From positions 867,501 to 931,500 of the forward strand of contig JAHCHX010000001.1 in assembly GCA_026129545.1 (NCBI GenBank): a DNA stretch of 64,000 nucleotides. Reading direction: 5' to 3'. Origin of the DNA: Saprospiraceae bacterium (GTDB lineage Bacteria; Bacteroidota; Bacteroidia; Chitinophagales; Saprospiraceae). The position numbers and the translations under genes were made by a program. Below, one piece after another: positions 43,165 to 52,500 of this stretch. Numbering within the stretch: the first letter of the stretch is position 1; every line of letters begins with the position of its first letter. The notes under the pieces are model-generated. The model did no database searches. It saw nothing but the letters and a program-made list of their open reading frames with translations, and was not told where the DNA came from.

Positions 43165-43848
43165 TTATCGGCTTATGATGAGTTTGCCGGAAAAGTTGTT
43201 TTCGCCAGGCACGGCATACCAGTAAACACCTGCCGGCAAGTTGCTTGTCGTTACCAAGACGCGACCGTGGCTCTCGGGCAAATTGATTGCCATCACGGCT
43301 TGCCCAAAGACGTTGAACAGCGCCAACCGCTGCCCCGAGTCGCTCAACCCGTTGTATTCGACCGTGAATACATCTTGGACGGGATTGGGAAACAGTTTCA
43401 GCGATTGGCCCGGGGGCGTTGTTTTTCTCCGGGTGTTGTCAGAGCGTTCCCCGCCGTAGCAATTGACGAAATCGTCGTAATTGTTGGGGTTCCTTTCTAA
43501 CAAATTCAGCATCGCCCTCGCCCGCAGCACCGCTTCGCCGTCGGAGAGGGGGCAAAGTTCGGCGATTGCCTCCAGCGACGCGATTTGGGCTGCGGTGAAG
43601 TCATAGTTGCCAATGGCGACTGTTTGCAAAAATATCTCGTTGACGGCTTTTTCGTTGGCTTGATAGGCGGCGCTCCCCGTCAGGCCGTTGTTTTGCGACA
43701 AAAGACTCGCTGCGGCTGAAGGGCGGGCTTCCTCGCTCATATCCCCCAATTGTCGAATGCCCACTTGGACATTGGCATAGCCCGCGAGGCCGTTGGATTG
43801 TGCTTGGGATAGGCAGGCAGAGCCGTAGGGCGAAAAAAAAGTGTTCAC
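43165..43848 (-). pseudogene. B2': shorter 5'-truncated copy of the B gene
   Basis: A 227-codon open frame. It joins the B sequence further downstream than B1' (after the codons for MNTFFSPYGSAC it continues LSQAQSNGLAGYANVQVGIR, matching B3 SQAQTNGIAGYANVQVGIR) and keeps the helical region and the T9SS type A end. Its last 600 bases are nearly identical to B1' and differ from B3. It has no signal peptide or protease part, so it is probably not exported by itself. Confidence 0.75.
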
Positions 43849-43862
43849 GGTGCTGTCATGTT

Positions 43863-45392
43863 TTAGCGTTGCACGATTATTTTTCCCGAAGATAGGCCTA
43901 CTTCATTGCTTGCGATGCTGAAAAAATACACACCCGCCGCCCAGCCCTCCGTCCGCACCGCCACGCGCCCTGCCGCGCCCTGCAAGCGCGTCTCGTGGAC
44001 GACGCGCCCGTACGGGTCGGTGAGGATGAGCCGGCTCTCGCCCCTTGCTTGCGGCAGGCTGTACGAGAGGGTGAACTCATCGGTGGCCGGGTTGGGCCAC
44101 ACCTGCACCGTGTTTTTTTCGGTGGCGGGCAGCGGGTTGTTCACGCTCACCGTGGCCGTGCAAGGCACGCCGGGGTTGTCGAGCGGTCCAAGCCGGTAAT
44201 TTGGGAAAGAAGGCATGGAAGCACCAGTTGGGGTTTGAAACTTTACTCCGCGCTGCTCCACGTTGCAGGCCAGACCCGGCTCGTCGGGGTCGTGGACGAC
44301 GTGGTAATAACGGGTGTCACCACCAGCAAGACCATATATTTTACAATCAGGGGCCAATTGTAACTGATAAAACAAAGTTGGAAATGGAGTAGTAAAACCA
44401 TCCCATTCAGCCACCGTGGTCTGTGACGCGCTGATATCACTGGCCCATGTATCCAATTGATATAAGAACTTTCGACATCCTAAGTATAAGAAACGGCTAT
44501 CGGATGAGACCGCGCAGCCAATTTCTCCGACCAACTGGTTGCCATAATCAAAAGGGATGGTGTCAAACTGCGTAAATACACCCGCCTCTCGGTCGAAGGA
44601 ATAGACCATGACAGGATTGTAGCGATAGGTACGGTACAGTTTGCTGCCATCCGGCGAAAATGCCATTTGGCCAAGCCCTTCTCCCTGCGGGTCCGGGAGG
44701 ATGCCGAGGGTCTGTTGGAAAGTATCCACTATACCTTGGCTTGTAAACTTGAAGACGTAAAACTGGTTGCTGTTCCGCCGGGGCGTGACGAGCCACCAGT
44801 CCTTGCCGTTGGCGTGTTTGACGGCGGCTATTTCGCCTCGTGCCAAGGTATCGGACATCATTTCCACGTTCTTGGCTACCACCTTCCCTTTACCAAGATT
44901 CTGGTTCATGTCAACGACCGTGTAGTAAAATTTATCACGAATAGCAGTTGTTGGATTAGAATAAAGCGTAAAGCGCTTGTGGAAAAGGTAATAAAGTCCG
45001 TTTGAATCAGGAACGGGAAGTATGAGTGAATTTGCTGGGCCACCCGCATAACCAGTGCCGTATTGCTCACACCACAACGAGTGCGCATTACCCGGATTGA
45101 TGCCCTCACCATTTTCCATAATTTCATCATCCGCCCCTGCGATAACACAACCATTCGTGTAAAAAAGCAGATTCCCGGCAGTGTCACAAATGCTGGAATT
45201 CGTGGTGCGTAAATTGTGTTCACGGTACCGGTAACTCGCCTTGGGAGGACTGAAGTTGAAATCCAGCAGCCCGCCGCCATGGGTTGTGTCCGTAGTTTGG
45301 TTGTCATCACCCATCACCCAAATATAATCCTCTTTTTGGGCTGTCGTCAGGAAGGGCGCCAGACAGAACCCGATAAGTAAAAAAATCTTCAT
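43863..45392 (-). CDS. T9SS-sorted propeller-like protein A3
   Basis: 509 residues from ATG 45392 (MKIFLLIGFCLAPFLTTAQ, signal peptide). The most distinct of the three at the N-terminus (EDYIWVMGDDNQTTDTTHGG), so likely the oldest form. The middle agrees with A2, and the end (SLPQARGESRLILTDPYGRV, FFSIASNEVGLSSGKIIVQR) is nearly the same as A2. Propeller-like repeats and the SMPSFPNYRLGPLDNPGVPC tag are retained. The full-length B3 stop is 69 bases upstream, with a strong hairpin between them. Confidence 0.85.
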   Translation of the reverse strand: MKIFLLIGFCLAPFLTTAQKEDYIWVMGDDNQTTDTTHGGGLLDFNFSPPKASYRYREHNLRTTNSSICDTAGNLLFYTNGCVIAGADDEIMENGEGINPGNAHSLWCEQYGTGYAGGPANSLILPVPDSNGLYYLFHKRFTLYSNPTTAIRDKFYYTVVDMNQNLGKGKVVAKNVEMMSDTLARGEIAAVKHANGKDWWLVTPRRNSNQFYVFKFTSQGIVDTFQQTLGILPDPQGEGLGQMAFSPDGSKLYRTYRYNPVMVYSFDREAGVFTQFDTIPFDYGNQLVGEIGCAVSSDSRFLYLGCRKFLYQLDTWASDISASQTTVAEWDGFTTPFPTLFYQLQLAPDCKIYGLAGGDTRYYHVVHDPDEPGLACNVEQRGVKFQTPTGASMPSFPNYRLGPLDNPGVPCTATVSVNNPLPATEKNTVQVWPNPATDEFTLSYSLPQARGESRLILTDPYGRVVHETRLQGAAGRVAVRTEGWAAGVYFFSIASNEVGLSSGKIIVQR

Positions 45393-45411
45393 GCTCGGCA
45401 TATTGATGATT

Positions 45412-45447
45412 ATGCCAGCCCCGCAACGCAGGTCACGGGGCTGGCAT
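45412..45447. promoter_or_regulatory. 12-bp hairpin between B3 and A3
   Basis: ATGCCAGCCCCG (45412-45423) is an exact inverted match to CGGGGCTGGCAT (45436-45447). No T-run on the minus strand, unlike the hairpins before A1 and A2. It may protect the B3 mRNA end or affect A3 translation (its edge is 20 bases from the A3 ATG). Confidence 0.55.
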
Positions 45448-45460
45448 AAAAAGGTGAAAA

Positions 45461-48400
45461 TCAATGTTGAATCAGGAATTTGCCGGCACCTGCTCCGGGT
45501 GCCACATACCAGTAAACACCACTGGGGATGCCCTGCAAAGACACCCGTACCGTCCCAACTCCTCCTCTCAGTGCCACTTCCCGCACGATTTGGCCCTGAG
45601 CATTGAATATCACGAATTGCATGTCAGCATTTTCAGCGTTCGAGTATTCAATGTTCAAGAGGTCATTAGCCGGGTTCGGATACACGCTCAATGCACTTTT
45701 TACTATCATCTTGTTGTTGTCAGTCCTCTCCCCGATCCCACAAATTGAAACGTCATCGTAGAAAACAGCGGAATTTTGCAGCACCTCAAGCATGGCCCGC
45801 GCCCGCAGCACCGCTTCGCCGTCGGAGAGGGGGCAGCTCTCTGCAATGCCTTGCAATACCGTGATTTGTGATTCGGAAAAGTCCGTATTGCCAAGGGCCA
45901 GGGTCTGCAAGAATATCTGGTTGACCGATTTTTCGTTGGCCTGATAGACGGCACTATCAGCCAAAATGCCGTTGAGTGCCAAGAGGTTCGCAGCGGTCGC
46001 CGCACGGTGGAGTTCCGTCATCGCGCCCAGCGAGCGAATGCCGACCTGCACATTGGCATAGCCCGCGATACCGTTGGTCTGGGCCTGTGAAAGGAAGCTG
46101 GAAACGTCCGAATTACCGGGATAGGGATTGCCCTCCTCCAACACCAGTTCATAAAACCTGCGCTGTGCCAGCCATTGGTTGGCAGCCTGATAGGTCGTGC
46201 CGCCAAGTTCCCCCTTCACAATTTTGATGTCCAGAGCATAATCGGACGCGATGGTGGGCAGGGGGCAAGCTGTCGGAGGCAGGCATTGATATGATAGGGC
46301 GGGGTCGGCAACATCTGAAAACCACAACTGCGGCAACCATACATTCGGTAAAAAATCAGGATTTTCATTGGCATCCACGGTAAACAATGAATGGTCGTCT
46401 GCCCCAGCACCTGCCATAGCCCCTACCTCTTCAAACTTATTCCCCCGGTGTGCCTGCGGCCCCAGCACCGCATCCGTGCCGAGCAGCAGCCCGGCGGCGG
46501 CGTTGTTTTTCATGGTGTTGCCGGCCACGTCGGCCTTCGCCTTTCCAGCCAGCATGCCCTCGAAATGCAGCCCGCGCGCGGTGCCGTCGGCAGTGTTGCA
46601 CAGGATGCTGGCGCGGGCGGGGTGGATGGCGTAGATGCCTGAGTTGTCGCCGCTGCCGGGGTTGGTGACGATGTTGCAGTTGAGGGTGTTGCGGTCGCCG
46701 CCTTCCATGCGGATGCCGTAGGGGACGGCGGCCCCGTTGAGGTGCACGTAGTTGCGGGTGGCTCGGAGGCGGTTGGCCACGCCGACGTGGATGCCCGCCC
46801 CGCCGTCGTCCATCGTGACGGTGTTGCCAAGCAGGAAGCCCTCATACTGCGGGAACATCTCTTGGCCGCCCACCCCGATGCCGATGCCTTTGGCGCTGCC
46901 CATCATGCGCACGGTGTTGTACTCTATGTTCGACTGTCCCGAAAGCCCCGACTGGTAGAACGTGGAGATGCCCCTGTCGGAAGCGGTGATGTTGTTCCAG
47001 GCGATATAGTAAGGCTTGGAAATGCCGCCGTTGGCGATGATGCCGTTGGCGACCCCGAGCATGACACATTCCCAGAGCTGCACCCCCGTGTTGGTGGTCT
47101 GGATACCGGTGTGGCAATTGTTGAAAAGTACCGGGTGCCCCGCGGAAATAACGTTTCCGCGCACATCCAGCGAGCCGCCGGCGGCTTGGATGGCTTTGCC
47201 CGTGAAGGGAGCGTTGGCAAAGGCGCCGTAGCCGCTGGCCTGCGCGGTTTTTTCGATGTCTTGGAAAGAGGCGTTGCGCACGGTCAGGTCGGTGTTGTTG
47301 GAGATGATGCCATAGTGCAGGTTGAAAAACTCGTTGGCTTGCTCAAAGGAAGTGCCGAGCGAGACGTTGCCGGCGTTTTCGAGGTAGATGCCCGTGAAGC
47401 CTTTGCCGGTGGGGGCGGGGCTTTGGCCGCCGTAGGCTGTTTTTAGGCCGGTGGTGGTGCCGTATCGGTTGCCATTGAGGGTAAGGTTGAAATTGCCCGT
47501 GCCGGCGGGGTCGGTGCGGATGGCGAAGTTGTTGTTGAGCAGGTTGCTGTACTGAACTATGAGTTTGGAGCCTCTTTTGGCGAGGATGGCGGATTGGGCA
47601 TCTTCGATGGTGGTCATGTCGCATATGAGTTCGGAACTGTATTCGACGGTGATGCCCTTCCACATATTGTCACAACCCCTGACATCCACATTTGTCATAT
47701 CTGTCCTGTGATTGGAAACGGTTAAACCCACACCGGAGGCAAAAAGCAGCTTTTCATTGGTGCCGAAATCATAGGTACTCCCAAATGTTTCTTCGCCGTC
47801 CAGCTCTATGTCGGACAAAAAAATCATGGGATTGGTCAGTGACCATTGGTTTTTGTCGCTTACTTCTATAAATGGATATACGTTTTGGGTGACGCTGCTT
47901 ACAGGGGTGCCAACGCTGTTCCCCGTGTAAACACGAAACTGAAAAAGTTGAGTGGAAGCATTGACACCTCCCAGATATCTGATTTTGAATCGAAACTCTT
48001 TTGTCTCGTTTGCCTCGAAGAAGTGCAACGTCTCGTTGTCTTCACAATCATTGGTAAAGGGATTTACGATGCGGAGCTCAACCCCTGTGTCTAAATTTTT
48101 GATGCAGTTGAAATCCAAGTCTGGGTCTATGACAAATTCCGAAAAACCGCTGAAATTATTGATAAATGCCCTGATGTTTCGATGATCTGCTTGACTGTTA
48201 TTCCTCATCGTCACAGTGACCGTTACCTCATCACTAAATGCTTGACAATTTCTGACGGGATTGGGGTTGTCCAAGTCCAAAATGAACTCAACATTGTCTG
48301 GTGGCGGGCAAATGAAGTCTTCTGGCACTCCCGAAACAAAGTCTGCCCACAGAGCGCATCTGCACAAAGTGCACCCTAGGCCTTGTGAGAATACACCATT

Positions 48401-49055
48401 TTTAGAATCTGCTAGTGTCAGGTAATCGCAAGGGTTGAATTGGAAAAGATTGCCACCGTTTGGGCACATAAATGTTGCGGGCGAACAACTGTAACAAGAA
48501 GATGTCGCGTGTTTTAAGCCAATTACATGACCTATCTCATGCGCGATGATGTATGGAGGCGAAGTTGGTATAGGTCTAGAACAAATCGCTACGCCATTGT
48601 TGCCATGTCCGTTTGCTCCCAAAGCCCTTGAAAGTACAACTATCAAATCTTTATTGATGCAGGGAAATTGTTTCCTGAAGTCACTGTTGATGTCCTTAGC
48701 CCAATTTGAGACATTCCCTTTATAGCTGGGGGCCACATAGTTTATCGGGAAAAAAACCACGTTGAAATACAAAAAATAATTGTTGAATAAGTCATTGAGT
48801 TCATTAATCGCATCAAACACGTTTGGCGATGAGGCCGCTTTAGCGGCATGGATATTCCCGCCGAAGTAATCTATGTAGGTATCGTCCATCACCACTACTA
48901 TGTTGCAGTATGAATCTCTAATAAGAGTTTGTCCCTGCTCGTTTTTTATGTAACATTGGCCCCAGTTTGTTGTGGGGGGAAACAAGAGCCATAAAACCAA
49001 CAGCTGAATAGGCGAGAGGCGAGAGGCGAGAGGCGAAGATAACTAATCGTTGCAT
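45461..49055 (-). CDS. B3: secreted metzincin-like protease with beta-helix and T9SS domain, frameshifted start
   Basis: The long frame runs from a TTG at 49000 (1179 residues). Zinc motif HEIGHVIGLKH at 154-164 with the Met-turn ATFMCPNGG (Met178) marks a metzincin protease. From about 420 to 830 there is a right-handed beta-helix (NosD-like: GIYLENAGNVSLGTSFEQAN, GIHVGVANRLRATRNYVHLN). A helical region and T9SS type A end (LSVYPNPANDLLNIEY to GAGKFLIQH) follow. The only upstream ATG with a proper start (49055) is in another frame. Three copies of a 7-bp repeat sit between it and the gene; with two copies the reading would be MQRLVIFASRLSPIQLLVLW, a good signal peptide. As written, the gene is either off, started at TTG/CTG, or contains a sequence error. 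Confidence 0.75.
49011..49031. repeat. Heptanucleotide tandem repeat, 3 x GGCGAGA
   Basis: Three perfect copies (49011-49017, 49018-49024, 49025-49031) plus a partial GGCGA. On the coding (minus) strand they read TCTCGCC. A change of one unit shifts the frame; 2, 5 or 8 copies link ATG 49055 to the B3 frame, 3 copies do not. Confidence 0.8.
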
Positions 49056-49533
49056 CTTAAAAAGGTGTTTAGATTGTGAACAATAAGGTCAAGAGGAGTG
49101 CATCAAAGTTATCCGTTCGGTCGGCAAAGTCCCCAGTGATTTTTTGTTAAATGTGTGAGTACGCCCTTTTTCAGGGTGAACGGTAGGGTTTTGCGAGAAA
49201 ACGGTCTTTCGGCAAAATGAAAAAAGTGGTGGCTCCCATCGCGGGCGCCGGTGCCGAGGTTGCCCCTCAGGGCAAACGCATCAAAATGGCACAAACCTCG
49301 GAGAGGTCAAATGTTGGTAGAAACGCCCCATTTCCGCGGTGTTTACGACCCCAGCGGGGTCGAATGTTGGTGACCTGTTTGCTGCGATAGACATTTGACC
49401 TCTCCGAGGTCGTGATAATTATCACAAAAACACACCATTTCTACCAACATTTGACCTCTCCGAGGTCGGTTGTATTTTGATGCGTTTGCCCTGAGGTTGC
49501 CCCTCAATCGAAAATCGAATCAACCGAATGCCA
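49056..49533. other. Intergenic region with an inserted MITE-like element
   Basis: 478 bases between B3 and the alpha-2-macroglobulin gene. Nearly half is the element at 49269-49492; a short frame inside it (49109-49294 minus) is not a gene. The rest shows nothing recognisable. Confidence 0.6.
49269..49492. mobile_element. MITE-like element, 224 bp, with flanking 14-bp direct repeats
   Basis: Ends AGGGCAAACGC and GCGTTTGCCCT are inverted; the homology continues inward for about 60 bases, including ACCTCGGAGAGGTCAAATG and TTGGTAGAAA on both sides. GAGGTTGCCCCTCA flanks it directly at 49256-49269 and 49493-49506, as a target duplication would. Inside are four short palindromes (GACCTCTCCGAGGTC twice, GACCCCAGCGGGGTC, ACCTCGGAGAGGT), each next to a variant of AATGTTGGT, and GTGATAATTATCAC. 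No transposase. Confidence 0.7.
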
Positions 49534-52500
49534 TCATTGAGCGTTCACCACCACCCTCTCCGGCTTGCTCCACACCCGCTGGTCGTTCGTGTAGTACAAA
49601 AATGCCTGACTTGCTGGCGCCTCGAAAGTGCCTGCCACATCCGCTCGGAGGTCGAGGTGCAGGGTGCGGGTTTCGTTCGCGCCGATTTTTTCAAAATGGA
49701 ACACCGCGAAGCCGTCCCACAGCTCATAGAAATCGCACTGCTTTTCGTCCACGATTTTTTTCAACTGCCAAGGCTGGAGCGTGAGGCCGGCGGGGATGCC
49801 CAACACGAGCATCGGCGAGGCTTGGGGTTGTGCAGATTCGTTTTTGAGCGAGGCAGTAAGGCGCACCGTTTCGCCGATTTTGGCAATGTTTTGCCCCAAA
49901 TTTGTTTGGAAGGAGATGGGGCAATCTTTCGCGTTGCGTGGCTGCCGCGAGGCGTATTTTATTTCCAAATCAAACGGAATCGCGGCTTTTGAATTTTCAA
50001 AAAACACTTCCACGCGCGGATTGCTGGATGTGAAAAACTGCTCCAAGTTTTTGATTTCCAGACGTTTCGCATCGCGGGTCGAATAGGGTTGCTCTGCCAC
50101 GCGACGGCCATCCACCTGCACGACGATGGTGCCGTCTGCCGCCGACTGGTTGCCGATTTTGGCATACTCGACGAGGGCTTTCAGTGCCAGCACCGTGCTT
50201 TGGGTGCTGCCGTAGCCGTACTCGGTTTTGGACTTTATGAGATAGTCTATCGCCTTTTGCAGGGCGGTGTTTTTTTCGCCGGATTTCATCAAAGCGAGCG
50301 TGGCGAGTGCGGTCGTTTCGATTTGAAAACAATTGCCGTAGGCATGGAACACGGAATGTGAAGTGCCGGCCCAAGAGCCGTCGGCGGCTTGTTTGTCAAG
50401 TAGTTGTGTCAAAAGCACCTTGCCCTGTTTGTCTTTTGCCGCGAGCAAAGCGTTGGCAAGCAGAGCCAATTGGTAGGGGTCGCCACTTTTTTCCGTTTGC
50501 TGGCGGGCGTGTTCGATTTCGGCGGCGAATTGTGTTCCGTAACCAGCCTCGGCCACAGCCCAAGCGATGTAGGCATCCAGCACGCCGTCTTTTTTCCAGC
50601 CGTGCAGGCTTTGGGGGTTTACTTGCCAACTGCCCTTCCCGTCGCGGCGACTTGCAAGCCAAGTTACCGTCCTGTCTATCATCTTTTTGTCCACCGCAAA
50701 CACCTTTGCCATGTCGGTGAATTCGAGAATGCCGTAGGCGGTCAGTCCCTCGTGCGCTGGGTCGCGGCCATACCAATCGAAGCCGCCGGATTTGCACTCG
50801 TAGGCCGTCAGTTTTTTGTAGCCGTCTTCGAGCAGGGTCATGGCGCGGCTTTCCACCTCGGGTTTGGCGGTGCCGGTTTGGCGCAGGAGGTCGAGTACGA
50901 GCAGGTTGGGGTAGTTGCTGCTGCTCACCTGCTCGAAACATCCTGACGGCTGGCGCAGCATCCGCTCCATACCTTTCAGCACGTCTTCGAGGGCGTTGGG
51001 ATAGGCCGTGAGCGTGGCCGACACGGTGCCTTCCACTGGCTCGTGCAATCGGATGTTGAAAGCATTTTGGGCGGCGTTGCCAGAAGCGATTTGCTTGACC
51101 GGGAAACCTCGGTCGAGGGTGCGGACGGTGGTCTCGAAGGCGTCCAGCACGTTTTCGTCCGCAGAGAATTTTATGCTAACACTTTGATTTTCCGTTTTTT
51201 GCAAACCAATCACATACTCAGCGGTGATGGTTTTTGTTTCGCCGGGAGCGAGTTGGGCGTTTGCTTGAATTTCGTTTTTGGGAGAAAAATGTTCGGGAAC
51301 GGCGATATTCAAATGCCCGCCTGCCGCATAATTTGTCTTGTTTGAAATGGCGATTTGCAATTTCAAAATATCCCCTGAGATGACAGAGGCGGGGACTTTC
51401 ACGGCGATGCTGAGGGGTTTTTGGACAAAAAACTTTTGCTCCGTGCGGCCGGGTTGCCCCATTTCACCGATGCCTTCCAGCGTGGCGCGGAAGTTCGTGA
51501 TGGCATCGGAGGTAAAGAATTCGACCTCGGCCTCGCCTTTTTTGTCGGTCTGGATATTCGGATTCCAGTAAAGGGTGCTACGGAAATCGCTGCGCTGTGC
51601 GGGCTGTTTTTGCGATTCGTATTTGGGCGCGTAGAAAGTACGCGCACGGCTGAAAGTTTGATTGCGATAGCGCCCCATGGAACTGGGTTTTTCTTCTTTT
51701 GCCCATGTGCTTCTGCTGGCGTAGGAGCGCGGTTGCAATTGGCTGCTGCTAAAGGCTTGGCCGCTTGCTGTTTTGTCAGGCTCGGTGAGCGGGATTTTAA
51801 AGTTGGTGACGGTAACTTCATTCATTGGCGCTTCCCCAGCCATGTCCGCTGGTGTGCCGCCCCTCATGATTTTCATTTCGTCATCCAATGCTGGCGGCGG
51901 CGCTCCTGTCACCCGAACGCCGTCTATGTAATACTCCGTCGCATCAGAGCGCGAGCTTTTGATTTTTATGTCATCGCGGGCTTTAGGCTTTGCTCCGGCG
52001 CTGGTGGCGACGATGGCGTTCGTTTTTTGAGTGGGCAGATTTCGGATTTGCTCGGAAGTGAGTGCGCTGGCGGGCATGGTTTTGTCTTGTTCTATAAGGG
52101 GTACGCTGTAAGAAACAACATTTACCTCGCTGAGCAGGGAGCCATTGCTCATTACGTCATCCAACACGGTGAATGTGCCTTTCAAAATTTTCACGCCAGT
52201 GGCTTTTCTTGTTGCGTAACCCGTGAATGAAATCTCCACATCATAGATGCCGGGGTCGAGCGGTTTCACGCGGTAATTGCCGTCGTAGTCGGTGATAGTG
52301 CCGCGTACCAACTCATTGCCTTTCAATACTTTCACCGTCGCGCCGATGAGCGGTTCGCCTGTGTCGTCCAGTATTTTGCCTTGCAAAAAAGCGTTCGCGG
52401 AGGTGTTTGGCAAATGGCGTATTGTGGGAGGGGCGACGTGGCGGCCACCTTTTTCGGACAACGCATAATTCGAGCCGTACTCATAGAGTGGATAATACAC

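Larger units (their letters stand above)
38656..49055 (-). repeat. Tripled B-A gene unit with patchwork homology
   Basis: In transcription order: B3, A3, B2', A2, B1', A1. The B' copies are truncated at their 5' ends at two different points. Nearly identical blocks include 40203-40868 with 43115-43780 (hairpin plus B' end), 41290-41515 with 46490-46715 (B1' with B3), 38748-38999 with 41652-41930 and about 43930-44220 (A ends), and 40032-40185 with 42944-43098 (A starts). Blocks of strong and weak identity alternate, which points to gene conversion on top of duplication. Confidence 0.85.

Noticed and set aside
38656..49055. Diversity-generating retroelement or CRISPR as source of the repeated locus
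   Set aside because: No reverse transcriptase, template/variable repeat with adenine-specific changes, or spaced short repeats were found; the copies are whole-gene duplications.
49109..49294. 61-codon minus frame in the B3/A2M spacer
   Set aside because: It crosses the end of the MITE-like element and has no protein-like features.
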